This document shows, one piece after another, positions 23,446 to 31,509 of a DNA stretch of 32,310 bases (position 1 is its first letter; the number at the start of each line of letters is the position of its first letter). The stretch covers positions 1 through 32,310 of the forward strand of contig UQWU01000021.1 of assembly GCA_900544885.1 (NCBI GenBank), read 5' to 3'. The notes beneath the pieces are model-generated. The model did not search any database. It had not been told where the DNA came from and saw nothing but the letters and a program-made list of their open reading frames with translations. The DNA comes from an uncultured Phascolarctobacterium sp. (lineage in GTDB: Bacteria > Bacillota > Negativicutes > Acidaminococcales > Acidaminococcaceae). Made by a program: the position numbers and the translations under genes.

Positions 23446-24645
23446 ATGGCATTTGTAAACGAAAATTATTGTAATCTGAAAGAAAGCTATCTTTTTGCGG
23501 ATATCGCACATAAAGTAAACGCTTATGCTGCAGCTCATCCTGAACAAAAGATTATCCGCTTGGGTATTGGCGATGTTACTTTGCCGTTAGCTAAATGTGT
23601 TGTTGACGCTATGGCTAAGGCTGTTGCAGAAATGGGTGTACAAGAAACTTTCCGCGGCTATGGTCCGGAGCAAGGTTACGATTTCCTGCATCAAGCATTG
23701 GTAAAATATTATGCTTCCTTCGGTGTAAATCTGGAAAGCGATGAAATCTTCATTAGCGATGGTGCTAAGAGCGATTGCGGTAACATTACTGATATCTTCA
23801 GCAACGCTAATACTATTCTGATTCCGGATCCTGTATATCCTGTATATCTGGATACTAACGTTATGTGCGGCCGTAACATCATTTATATGGAAGGTAAACC
23901 AGAAAATAACTTCCTGCCGATGCCGGACGAAAATGTAAAAGCCGATGTAATTTATTTATGCTCTCCGAACAATCCGACTGGTGCTGCATATACTAAAGAA
24001 CAATTAGAAGAATGGGTAGCTTATGCTTTGAAAAATGATGCAGTAATTCTTTACGATGCTGCTTATGAAGCTTTTGTTACTGACCCGGCAATTCCGCGTA
24101 GTATTTTTGTTATTGAGGATGCTAAAAAATGTGCAATTGAATTGTGTTCCTTGTCTAAAACTGCAGGTTTTACCGGTACTCGTTGCGGTTACACTGTTGT
24201 GCCTCATGCATTAGTACGTAAAACTGCTGATGGCAGAGAAATGGAAATGAATAAAATGTGGCTGCGTCGTCAAACTACTAAATTTAATGGCGTACCCTAT
24301 ATTATTCAACGTGGTGCTGAAGCTGTATTTAGCGAAGAAGGCGTTGAACAATGCCGTGAAAACATTGCTTATTACCAAGAAAATGCCCGCATTATGATGG
24401 CAGGTTTTGATAAAGTAGGTATTAAATATTATGGCGGCGTACATTCTCCGTATATTTGGCTGCAATGCCCCAATGGTATGACATCTTGGGAATTCTTTGA
24501 TTTCCTGTTAGAAAAATTACAGGTAGTTGGTACTCCTGGTGCCGGTTTCGGTAAAATGGGCGAAGGTTATTTCCGTTTAACTGCTTTTGGTAGCCGTGAG
24601 AATACTATTGAAGCTATGGAAAGAATCGTTAATGGTTTGAAATAA
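23446..24645 (+). CDS. dapL: LL-diaminopimelate aminotransferase
   Basis: A 399-residue PLP enzyme of aspartate-aminotransferase fold that converts tetrahydrodipicolinate directly to LL-diaminopimelate. Typical DapL text includes RLGIGDVTLPL, ETFRGYGPEQGYDFL, PDPVYPVYLDTNVM, SPNNPTGAAY and the PLP-lysine K238 in SLSKTAGFTGTRCGY. With dapF it gives the short, acylation-free pathway to meso-DAP, in agreement with the dapL variant known from anaerobic Firmicutes. GGGGGT upstream of ATG 23446; a strong terminator follows. Confidence 0.96.
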   Translation: MAFVNENYCNLKESYLFADIAHKVNAYAAAHPEQKIIRLGIGDVTLPLAKCVVDAMAKAVAEMGVQETFRGYGPEQGYDFLHQALVKYYASFGVNLESDEIFISDGAKSDCGNITDIFSNANTILIPDPVYPVYLDTNVMCGRNIIYMEGKPENNFLPMPDENVKADVIYLCSPNNPTGAAYTKEQLEEWVAYALKNDAVILYDAAYEAFVTDPAIPRSIFVIEDAKKCAIELCSLSKTAGFTGTRCGYTVVPHALVRKTADGREMEMNKMWLRRQTTKFNGVPYIIQRGAEAVFSEEGVEQCRENIAYYQENARIMMAGFDKVGIKYYGGVHSPYIWLQCPNGMTSWEFFDFLLEKLQVVGTPGAGFGKMGEGYFRLTAFGSRENTIEAMERIVNGLK

Positions 24646-24680
24646 TAATCAAGAGATTTTTTGTAAATTTTAAATAAAAT

Positions 24681-24725
24681 AAAACCCCGAATTTTAAGCG
24701 AAAAAGCTGATTTTCGGGGTTTTTC
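24681..24725 (+). terminator. Terminator of dapF-dapL
   Basis: AAAACCCCGAA (24681-24691) pairs with TTCGGGGTTTT (24713-24723), followed by more T residues. Confidence 0.85.
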
Positions 24726-24732
24726 AACTGTT

Positions 24733-24761
24733 TTGACAAGAACTTGTCATAATGCTGATAT
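24733..24761 (+). promoter_or_regulatory. Promoter with a 16-bp palindrome, upstream of the small exported protein
   Basis: TTGACA (24733-24738), a 17-bp spacer and TGATAT (24756-24761). The -35 hexamer is part of a perfect inverted repeat, TGACAAG-AA-CTTGTCA (24734-24749), that fills much of the spacer, where a bound repressor would block transcription. Confidence 0.55.
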
Positions 24762-24786
24762 TTTTGTAAAGTTTTCTTTTTGCTAC

Positions 24787-24815
24787 TTGCTACTAGCAAT
24801 TTAAACGATTATAAT
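24787..24815 (+). promoter_or_regulatory. Second promoter with a 13-bp palindrome
   Basis: TTGCTA (24787-24792), a 17-bp spacer and TATAAT (24810-24815), 42 bp before the ATG. The -35 is part of the perfect palindrome TTGCTA-C-TAGCAA (24787-24799). Confidence 0.55.
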
Positions 24816-24856
24816 TAAGAAAAGAAAAATGTTCTAGGAACAGGAGGATTATTCCA

Positions 24857-25276
24857 ATGAAAAAAATAGTTATGATGTTTGTTATGGTTATGATGCTGGC
24901 ATTTAGTGCAGTTTGCAGTGCTTCCAATGGTAAAGTATTAGATTCTGAAGAAGCTTTGGCTGCTAAATTCCTCAATGGTGATTTCAAAGCAGTTAGCGCT
25001 GTAATGAGCGATGATATGAAAAAGAACTGGGATGAAAAAGCTTATGCTAACTTCAAAGAACAAATCACTAAAAACTTCGGCAAAATTAACACTAATCAAT
25101 TGATTGTTGTTGAAAAACATAAAGATGCTGATATCCTCTTATATCAAGTTGCTTCTGAAAAAGTTCCGGCAGCTCGTTTTGTATTCCTGTTCTCTGTAAA
25201 AGGTGAAAAAGCAATGCTGAGCGATTTCAATATTCTGTTACCGCAACAAAAAGATGCTGCTGCTGAAAAGAAATAA
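24857..25276 (+). CDS. Small exported protein, DUF3887-like
   Basis: A 139-residue protein with a clear signal peptide (MKKIVMMFVMVMMLAFSAV, likely cleaved near CSA/SNG by signal peptidase I; the cysteine context does not fit a lipobox). The mature part, starting EEALAAKFLNGDFKAVSAVMSDDMKKNW and ending in two or three beta strands with a lysine-rich tail, resembles the short alpha-plus-beta DUF3887 domain found in secreted proteins of Firmicutes. Its function is unknown. AGGAGG precedes ATG 24857. It is monocistronic, with two possible promoters each overlapped by a palindrome, which suggests tight control. Confidence 0.75.
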   Translation: MKKIVMMFVMVMMLAFSAVCSASNGKVLDSEEALAAKFLNGDFKAVSAVMSDDMKKNWDEKAYANFKEQITKNFGKINTNQLIVVEKHKDADILLYQVASEKVPAARFVFLFSVKGEKAMLSDFNILLPQQKDAAAEKK

Positions 25277-25301
25277 TTAATAAACGCACTTTTAATAATT
25301 T

Positions 25302-25333
25302 AGACTAACCGTGTTTTGCGGTTAGTCTTTTTT
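25302..25333 (+). terminator. Terminator of the small exported protein gene
   Basis: AGACTAACCG (25302-25311) pairs with CGGTTAGTCT (25319-25328), followed by TTTTT. Confidence 0.9.
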
Positions 25334-25335
25334 GT

Positions 25336-25379
25336 TATGTGACTATATCACATACGGTGTTTTTTATTTTTGCTATACT
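25336..25379 (+). promoter_or_regulatory. Crp/Fnr-like palindrome and -10 of the sulfur transporter operon
   Basis: TATGTGA (25336-25342) and TCACATA (25348-25354) form a perfect inverted repeat with a 5-bp centre. The -10 hexamer TATACT (25374-25379) has no good -35. The palindrome centre lies about 41 bp before the predicted transcription start, the classic place of a Crp/Fnr class II activator. The half sites are CRP-like (TGTGA), but the spacing is five rather than six. Confidence 0.6.
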
Positions 25380-25414
25380 TAGCTTAACAAAGAAAATACA
25401 AGGAGGCCTAAACA

Positions 25415-25966
25415 ATGCAGGATAATAAATGGATGTATAAGGCGATATTTTTAGGAGTAGTATTCTTTTTAGCGATTTTATTAGTAAAACCTATTGGTGT
25501 ATCAACTCAGTTTTCGGTTTTGAGCGGAATTGTCCACAGTACTGTTGATAATACAGTTATCGAGATGATAGAACCGGGCACATATATAAGCAGCAATGCT
25601 TATTATGCTAAAAGTGGTGGCAAGGTATTACAAGCAATCCTTCATCCGGTAAATTATGATTTTATTTTTGTTTTAGCAATTCCTTTAGGAGCGTATTTAG
25701 CGGCCTTTTTTAATAAAAAGCCATTTGCTGCAGTTAATGTTACAGCAAAAAAGAAAGTTGCTAAAAGTAAATTATTTCTTAGCGGATTTATTGGTGGCTT
25801 CTTGTTACTTTATGGTGCTAGAATGGCAGGAGGTTGTACTAGTGGACATATGATGTCAGGGATTATGCAGGGAAGTATAAGCGGGTTTGCATTTGCTATG
25901 GCTGTTTTTGCAGCAGCGATTCCTACAGCAATAGTTTTAAAAGAAATTAATAAGGGAGAGAAATAA
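25415..25966 (+). CDS. YeeE/YedE-family sulfur transporter, first half
   Basis: A 183-residue membrane protein with about four helices, of the sulfur-transport (YeeE/YedE, PF04143) family. The conserved motif ARMAGGCTSGHMMSG carries Cys141; in the fused thiosulfate transporter TsuA, cysteines in these loops handle the substrate. Here the transporter is split into two adjacent genes, this one and the next, with one base between them. AAGGAGG precedes ATG 25415. Thiosulfate or a related sulfur compound is the likely substrate, by family. Confidence 0.88.
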   Translation: MQDNKWMYKAIFLGVVFFLAILLVKPIGVSTQFSVLSGIVHSTVDNTVIEMIEPGTYISSNAYYAKSGGKVLQAILHPVNYDFIFVLAIPLGAYLAAFFNKKPFAAVNVTAKKKVAKSKLFLSGFIGGFLLLYGARMAGGCTSGHMMSGIMQGSISGFAFAMAVFAAAIPTAIVLKEINKGEK

Positions 25967-25967
25967 G

Positions 25968-26528
25968 ATGATGACGATTATTTTAGCGATTCTGTTAGGT
26001 GGTGCTTTCGGTTTTGCTTTATATTCTGTTGGTGCTGCTCAACGTAAAAACATCAGAGCAATGTTGTGCTTGGAAGATTTAACGGTTATGAAAATAATTT
26101 TGTTCGCAATCGGACTGGCTTCTACTTTGTTGGCATTAAGTTCTTTGGCAGGATTATTTAATATTACTCACTTGAGTGTCAAGGAAATGAATGCAGGTGT
26201 GTTGCTAGGCGGTATTATTTTTGGTATCGGCTTTGGCTGGGCAGGTAATTGTCCTGGAACTGCATTAGCCGGTCTGCCTCATACAAATAAAGTCAAAACC
26301 TTCGGTGTTATTGTAGGCGGTTTAGTTGGTGCATTAACTTTTTCTTTGAGTTATGAAAATTGGCAAGCATGGGGACTGTTCAGTGCTTTAAACTATGGAA
26401 AGATAAGCCTTTTTCAACTTAGTACTAAATTTCCTGCAGTTTTTAATATAGGCTTTATATGTTTGTTGGTGATGGGTATACTCTTTATGTTGACAGCATA
26501 TGTTTTACCATATAAGATTCGCAATTAA
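25968..26528 (+). CDS. YeeE/YedE-family sulfur transporter, second half
   Basis: A 186-residue membrane protein with about five helices and the companion motif GFGWAGNCPGTALAGL containing Cys95. Together with the preceding gene it rebuilds the two pseudo-symmetric halves of a YeeE/YedE transporter. Start ATG 25968 follows GGGAGAG within the end of the first gene. A convergent Crp/Fnr regulator lies 65 nt downstream, separated by a bidirectional hairpin. Confidence 0.88.
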   Translation: MMTIILAILLGGAFGFALYSVGAAQRKNIRAMLCLEDLTVMKIILFAIGLASTLLALSSLAGLFNITHLSVKEMNAGVLLGGIIFGIGFGWAGNCPGTALAGLPHTNKVKTFGVIVGGLVGALTFSLSYENWQAWGLFSALNYGKISLFQLSTKFPAVFNIGFICLLVMGILFMLTAYVLPYKIRN

Positions 26529-26537
26529 ATAAAAAAT

Positions 26538-26590
26538 AACTGCTTTAGACTTGTGTAAGCGTGATACTTACTTAGTTTAAAGCAGTTTTT
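26538..26590. terminator. Bidirectional terminator between the sulfur transporter and the Crp/Fnr gene
   Basis: AACTGCTTTAGACT (26538-26551) pairs with AGTTTAAAGCAGTT (26574-26587) with one wobble; T runs on both strands. Confidence 0.75.
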
Positions 26591-26592
26591 GT

Positions 26593-27276
26593 TTAATCAG
26601 CTATTTGCTGTAATTTTTTGATATCGGTGATGATTATTTTGCCACGGGTAACTTTTACTGCTTGTTCTTCACTAAGATATTTTAACAGACGGCTGATAAC
26701 TTCACGTGCTGAAGAAAGATTACGGGCAATATGTTCTTGTGTTAATTTTAATTCTAAGGTTTTCATATGCTGACTTTCTTCTATTAAAAAAGCAGCTAGA
26801 CGTTTATCCAGGCTAGTGAATAAAATTTGCTGGAGAACGAACATAACGCGGCTAAAACGTTCTACGGCGGTGGATAAGGCAAAATTCTGCATATAAAGAT
26901 TTTCTTCAGATAAATCGGCAAAGGTTTTGCCGTTAATAATTAAGCACTCGCTGTCTGTTTCTGCTTCGACAATAACGTTAAAGGTTATGCTTTGTAAAAC
27001 ACATGATGCAGAGAGCATACATATTTTTCCCGGAAATAAGCGGTAAAGAGTTACTTCACGACCTTCTTCGGATAAGATATAGGCACGGATACTGCCTTTG
27101 ATAACTAGAATAGCTCCTGTGCATTGATTTCCATCATGTAAAATTGCACCTTGAGGATATTTATTAGCAATAGTATTCCGCATTAACAGTGATTGTTGCG
27201 AAGTTGTCAGCTTAGACCAGAAAGGAAAGCTGTCGGCAAAGATTTTTTCGTATTTTTCTTTATTGATAATAGGCAT
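26593..27276 (-). CDS. Crp/Fnr-family transcriptional regulator
   Basis: A 227-residue regulator with an N-terminal cyclic-nucleotide-type beta barrel (GAILVIKGSIRAYILSEEGREVTLYRLFPGKICMLS), a long dimer helix, and a C-terminal winged helix whose recognition region reads LTQEHIARNLSSAREVISRLLKYL. There is no Fnr-type N-terminal cysteine cluster, so the signal is unknown; the Cys in CMLSASC is a family trait in anaerobes. ATG 27276 is chosen, with AAGGTGA upstream. The convergent YeeE/YedE operon carries a Crp/Fnr-like palindrome at an activator position, so it is the probable target. Codon 33 (Arg, by the standard code) is one of only two CGG codons I found in the window. Confidence 0.9.
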   Translation of the reverse strand: MPIINKEKYEKIFADSFPFWSKLTTSQQSLLMRNTIANKYPQGAILHDGNQCTGAILVIKGSIRAYILSEEGREVTLYRLFPGKICMLSASCVLQSITFNVIVEAETDSECLIINGKTFADLSEENLYMQNFALSTAVERFSRVMFVLQQILFTSLDKRLAAFLIEESQHMKTLELKLTQEHIARNLSSAREVISRLLKYLSEEQAVKVTRGKIIITDIKKLQQIAD

Positions 27277-27309
27277 TGTTATCACCTTGCTATATATTCT
27301 TTTAGTTTT

Positions 27310-27337
27310 ATCATAACAGGTTGGTGTTGAATGTCAA
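27310..27337 (-). promoter_or_regulatory. Promoter of the Crp/Fnr gene
   Basis: On the minus strand: TTGACA (27332-27337), a 16-bp spacer and TATGAT (27310-27315), 34 bp before the ATG. Confidence 0.6.
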
Positions 27338-27381
27338 ATGGTATCGGTCAGTATATCTTCACATATTTTTTTGCCTGTGTA

Positions 27382-27390
27382 TGATATAAT
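27382..27390 (+). promoter_or_regulatory. Extended -10 promoter of polA
   Basis: TGATATAAT (TGn-TATAAT) 72 bp before the polA start. No convincing -35 hexamer. Confidence 0.5.
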
Positions 27391-27461
27391 AAAAGATATT
27401 ATGAATAATAACAAGCAGCTTGATACGCAAATGAAAACTGCTGATAGGATAAGGAGATATT

Positions 27462-30056
27462 ATGGCAGATAAATTTTTAGTAATAGATGGTAGTAGTTTA
27501 ATTCATAGAGCCTTTTTTGCTTTACCGCCTTTAATGAATAAGCAAGGGATGCATACTGGTGCTGTTTATGGTTTATGTAATATGCTTTTAAAATTGTTAG
27601 GCGAAGTTAATCCACGCTATATGGCTGTGGCGTTTGATAAATCTCGCAAAACTTTTCGTACAGAAATGTATGCTGCTTACAAAGGTCAGCGTAAGCCGAC
27701 GCCCAGTGAATTATCTGAGCAGTTTCCTTTAGCGATGAAAGTATTGTCCACTATGGGGATTGCTACATTGGAATTAGACAATTATGAGGCTGATGATATT
27801 ATCGGTACTTTTGCAGTGCATGCACCTCAGGATGTGGAAGTAATCATTGTAACAGGTGACCGTGATGAGCTGCAGTTAATTGATAAGCGTACGAAGGTAT
27901 ATTATACCAAGCGTGGTATTAGCGATATCCATATTTTTGATGAAGCAGAGTTTGCTGCTAATTATGAAGGTTTGGTACCTAAACAATTAATCGAGTTGAA
28001 GGGCTTGATGGGCGATACTTCTGATAATATTCCTGGTGTGCCAGGCGTAGGACCTAAAACGGCTATGAAGTTAATAAAAGAATATACTGATGTAGAAACA
28101 GTTTTAGCTAATATTGATAAAGTTTCCGGCAAGTCATTAAAAACAAAATTGAGTGAACATCAAGAAGAAGTCTTGTTATCTAAGAAGTTAGCGACTATTT
28201 ATACGGATGCACCTGTAGACTTGTCCATGTCTGCATATGAATTAGCACCATTAAAAGAGGAGGCACGTACTGTATTACAGGATTTAGAATTCCGTAATAT
28301 GTATGAGCGTTTTGCTGCGGTTTTAGGTGGCGAACAAAATAGCTTTGGACTTTTTGGTGAAGTTGTAGAACAGGAAAATGCACCAGTATTGCATATTACT
28401 GAAGTGGAGCAGGGAAATAAGTTATTTGCTACTTTAGATAAACAAATGTCACCAGTATCTTTTATTGTTGATATTGCAGGTTCTTTGCCAGAACTTTACT
28501 TTAGTAAAGCAGAAATATTTGTTGAGAATACTGTTTATATACTAGATAATTTAAGCGGTTGTTGGGATAAATTTGATCAATGGCTTGCTAGTGAAAAAGT
28601 AAAGTCTACTGTTGATGCAAAAGAAATTTATAAATGTTGTTTGTGTCGTGGTATTAAGCCACAGCAGATTATTGAGGATGTAGCGTTAGCTGCTTATGTA
28701 TCAGATCCTGGTCATAGCTCTTATGCCCTAGCTGATTTGAATAAACGTTATTTGAACAATCCCAGCTTAAACGATAGCGAAAATATTGCAGTTTTAGTCG
28801 ATGTGTTACATGAACAATTAAAACAGCAGGAACAAATGCATTTATATAAGGATTTAGAACTTCCTTTAGCAGAAGTATTAGCAAGAATGGAGTTTGCTGG
28901 CATTACTCCGGACATGGAACTTTTAGCTCAATTAAATGAAGATATGAGTTTTAGAATTGCGAAGCTAGAAAAATTAGCTGAAGAGCAAGCAGGCGAAAGC
29001 TTTAACTTGAAATCTCCAAAACAATTAGGTGTGATTTTATTTGAGCGTTTACAATTACCGGTAATCAAAAAAACGAAAACAGGATATTCTACTGATGCTA
29101 AGGTTTTAGAAGAATTATATGGTAAGCATCCTTTGATTGCTACTATTTTAGAACATCGTAAATTAGCCAAATTGCAGTCAACATATCTAGATGGTTTAAA
29201 ACCGTTGGTTAACGCGAAAACTGCACGTATTCATACACATTTCCAACAAATGGTAACTGTAACTGGTCGCTTGTCTAGTACAGATCCTAATCTGCAGAAC
29301 ATCCCGACTAGAACCGAGGAAGGTAAACAGATTCGTCGAATTTTTGTTCCAGGTGAAGGTTTTGATTGGTTAATGAGCTGTGATTATTCCCAGGTGGAAT
29401 TGCGTATATTAGCTTGCATTGCTAAGGATGAATTGTTGTTGGAATCTTTCCGTCACGGACAGGATGTTCATGCCCGTACCGCAGCAGAAGTTTTTGGTGT
29501 ACCTTTAGAAGAGGTTTCTTCTGAAATGCGTAGTCGTGCTAAGGCTGTTAATTTTGGTATTGTTTATGGTATCAGTGATTTTGGGTTAGCCAAACAATTG
29601 CAAGTAAGCCGTAAAGAAGCTGCTGGTTATATTGAAAGTTATCTTACGCGTTATGCAGGTGTTAAGAAATATATGGACGACATGATTCAGTTGGCACGTG
29701 AGCAAGGCTATGTCAGCACTTTGATGGGGCGTCGTCGTTATCTGCCTGACATCCGTCATAGTAATTTTAACCTGCGTAGCTTTGCGGAACGTACAGCAAT
29801 AAATACACCTATTCAGGGTACTGCCGCTGATATTATGAAAAAAGCTATGATTGATGTACAATTTGCTTTGAAAGCAGCTAAATGCCAAAGCCGCATTTTA
29901 TTACAGGTACATGACGAGCTTGTTTTAGAGGTTGTAGAAAGTGAAAAGGAACAGGTTGCCGAATTAGTTCGTAGTGCAATGGAAGATGCTGTACAGCTGG
30001 ATATTCCTCTGCTTGCAGATGTTAACTTTGGTCGTAACTGGGCCGAAACTAAATAG
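27462..30056 (+). CDS. polA: DNA polymerase I (proofreading domain apparently inactive)
   Basis: An 864-residue repair and Okazaki-fragment polymerase. Residues 1-290 form the 5'-3' exonuclease (FLVIDGSSLIHRAFFALPPL, ADDIIGTFA, GDRDELQL, GLMGDTSDNIPGVPGVGPKTA). The middle domain (about 305-480) is the 3'-5' exonuclease fold, but the usual Asp-x-Glu reads D337-I-A339 and the later Asp motif is also changed, so proofreading is probably lost, as in B. subtilis. The polymerase domain is intact: motif A DYSQVELRI (D641), motif B RSRAKAVNFGIVYGIS and motif C H817-D-E819. GGAGAT upstream of ATG 27462. It heads a polA-mutM-coaE-slt run with short or no gaps. Confidence 0.95.
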   Translation: MADKFLVIDGSSLIHRAFFALPPLMNKQGMHTGAVYGLCNMLLKLLGEVNPRYMAVAFDKSRKTFRTEMYAAYKGQRKPTPSELSEQFPLAMKVLSTMGIATLELDNYEADDIIGTFAVHAPQDVEVIIVTGDRDELQLIDKRTKVYYTKRGISDIHIFDEAEFAANYEGLVPKQLIELKGLMGDTSDNIPGVPGVGPKTAMKLIKEYTDVETVLANIDKVSGKSLKTKLSEHQEEVLLSKKLATIYTDAPVDLSMSAYELAPLKEEARTVLQDLEFRNMYERFAAVLGGEQNSFGLFGEVVEQENAPVLHITEVEQGNKLFATLDKQMSPVSFIVDIAGSLPELYFSKAEIFVENTVYILDNLSGCWDKFDQWLASEKVKSTVDAKEIYKCCLCRGIKPQQIIEDVALAAYVSDPGHSSYALADLNKRYLNNPSLNDSENIAVLVDVLHEQLKQQEQMHLYKDLELPLAEVLARMEFAGITPDMELLAQLNEDMSFRIAKLEKLAEEQAGESFNLKSPKQLGVILFERLQLPVIKKTKTGYSTDAKVLEELYGKHPLIATILEHRKLAKLQSTYLDGLKPLVNAKTARIHTHFQQMVTVTGRLSSTDPNLQNIPTRTEEGKQIRRIFVPGEGFDWLMSCDYSQVELRILACIAKDELLLESFRHGQDVHARTAAEVFGVPLEEVSSEMRSRAKAVNFGIVYGISDFGLAKQLQVSRKEAAGYIESYLTRYAGVKKYMDDMIQLAREQGYVSTLMGRRRYLPDIRHSNFNLRSFAERTAINTPIQGTAADIMKKAMIDVQFALKAAKCQSRILLQVHDELVLEVVESEKEQVAELVRSAMEDAVQLDIPLLADVNFGRNWAETK

Positions 30057-30068
30057 GAGTTGAGATAA

Positions 30069-30890
30069 ATGCCGGAAATGCCAGAGGTGGAGCAAGTACG
30101 TAAAACGCTTGCACCACATATTGAAGGAAAGAGAATTACCTCCGTTGAGGTTGGTTTAGCTAGATTGATTAAATTTCCTGATGCAGAAGCTTTTGTACAG
30201 GGATTAGTTGGAAAAACTATTGAACATGTAGGTCGTCGTGGTAAGTATTTAGTATTGCAAACAGGTGCTGAGCAAAAGCTGATAGTACATTTACGTATGA
30301 CAGGTGCTTTGATTGCTCAGGATAGTAATTTACCTGCACCTCCGTATGCTAAAATTCGTTTTACATTGACGGATAATACTACTATGTGGTTTACGGATAT
30401 CCGTACTTTCGGTACTTTATATCTAGTCACCAATAATGATACATATATTGAAGGGTATGAAACCTTGGGGCCGGAACCATTAAGTGCAGAATTTACTGCA
30501 GAATATTTAGCTCCGTTGGCGAAGAAAAGCCGTAAAGCGATTAAAACGTTTATCTTAGACCAACATAATATTGCAGGTTTAGGAAATATCTATGCCGATG
30601 AGTGTTTGGCTTTATCTGGTATTTTACCTATGCGAAAGGCAGAAACTTTAACTTTAGACGAAATTACTGCTTTATGTGAGGCGATTAATGCTGTTATTGC
30701 CCAGGGAATAAAAAATCGTGGTACTACTTTCCGTGATTATAAAGACGGTGAAGGGAATAAAGGCGATAATCAAAATCATTTATTAGTTTATGGGCGTGGT
30801 GGTGAGCCGTGCAAAAAATGTGGTCGCCCGTTAAGTAATACAAAAATTGGCGGACGTGGTACGGTATATTGCGAGTATTGTCAGAGGTAG
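30069..30890 (+). CDS. mutM: Formamidopyrimidine-DNA glycosylase
   Basis: A 273-residue base-excision repair enzyme that removes 8-oxoguanine and FapyG and nicks the strand. After removal of the initiator Met it starts with catalytic Pro-Glu (MPEMPEVEQV; most homologues have PELPEVE). The C-terminal zinc finger has four cysteines (PCKKCGRP ... YCEYCQR) after the DNA-intercalating GRGGEP. It follows polA by 12 nt with GGAGTTGAG as the ribosome binding site, and coaE begins 10 nt after its stop. Confidence 0.95.
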   Translation: MPEMPEVEQVRKTLAPHIEGKRITSVEVGLARLIKFPDAEAFVQGLVGKTIEHVGRRGKYLVLQTGAEQKLIVHLRMTGALIAQDSNLPAPPYAKIRFTLTDNTTMWFTDIRTFGTLYLVTNNDTYIEGYETLGPEPLSAEFTAEYLAPLAKKSRKAIKTFILDQHNIAGLGNIYADECLALSGILPMRKAETLTLDEITALCEAINAVIAQGIKNRGTTFRDYKDGEGNKGDNQNHLLVYGRGGEPCKKCGRPLSNTKIGGRGTVYCEYCQR

Positions 30891-30900
30891 GAGCGAAAAA

Positions 30901-31509
30901 ATGATTATTATTGGTTTAACAGGCGGTATTGCTTCTGGCAAGAGTACCGTTTCTGCAGAATTAAAAAAAATAGGGGTGCCAATTTTTGATGCAGACCAAA
31001 ATGCCCGAGAAGCAGTAGCTAAAGGTAGCGAAGGCTTAGAGTTGGTAATTAAGGCTTTTGGCAAGGAATATTTAACAGCTGATGGGGAATTGGATAGAAA
31101 TAAAATTTCTCATTTAGTGTTTAACGATAAAGCTGCTTTAAGAACCTTAGAGGGTATATTACACAAAGTTGTTTTGCAGAATGCAGAAAGCTTTTTAGCA
31201 AAATATCGTGCCGAAAATCAACAGGCTGTAGTGCTTGATGTACCATTATTAATTGAAACAGGCTGGTATAAAATGGCAGATTGCGTTTGGCTAGTTGCTG
31301 TGAGTCGTCAGCAGCAGATTGAACGTGCTATGCTGCGTAGTGGTATGAGCGAAGAAGAAGTTACTGCTCGTATAGAAGCGCAAATGTCCTTAGCAGAAAA
31401 GAAGCAATATGCTGATGTCATTATCGACAATAACGGTAGCTTAGAGGACACCTTGCGGACTGTACATGAGGAATTATCTAAACTCATAGGTGAAAACAGT
31501 GGTCACTAA
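30901..31509 (+). CDS. coaE: Dephospho-CoA kinase
   Basis: A 202-residue P-loop kinase performing the last step of CoA synthesis. The Walker A GLTGGIASGKST is at residues 5-16, followed by IFDADQNAREAV, and VLDVPLLIETGWYKMAD with the typical DxPLLxE. ATG 30901 is right for the family, with GGTAGGAG overlapping the end of mutM; an upstream in-frame ORF extension (from 30847) lies within mutM. Codon 186 (31456-31458) is CGG, one of two found. Confidence 0.94.
   Translation: MIIIGLTGGIASGKSTVSAELKKIGVPIFDADQNAREAVAKGSEGLELVIKAFGKEYLTADGELDRNKISHLVFNDKAALRTLEGILHKVVLQNAESFLAKYRAENQQAVVLDVPLLIETGWYKMADCVWLVAVSRQQQIERAMLRSGMSEEEVTARIEAQMSLAEKKQYADVIIDNNGSLEDTLRTVHEELSKLIGENSGH

Noticed and set aside
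27404..27475. Short ORF (ATG in the polA leader, 23 codons) overlapping the polA start
   Set aside because: No ribosome binding site and an out-of-frame overlap with a certain start; likely chance.
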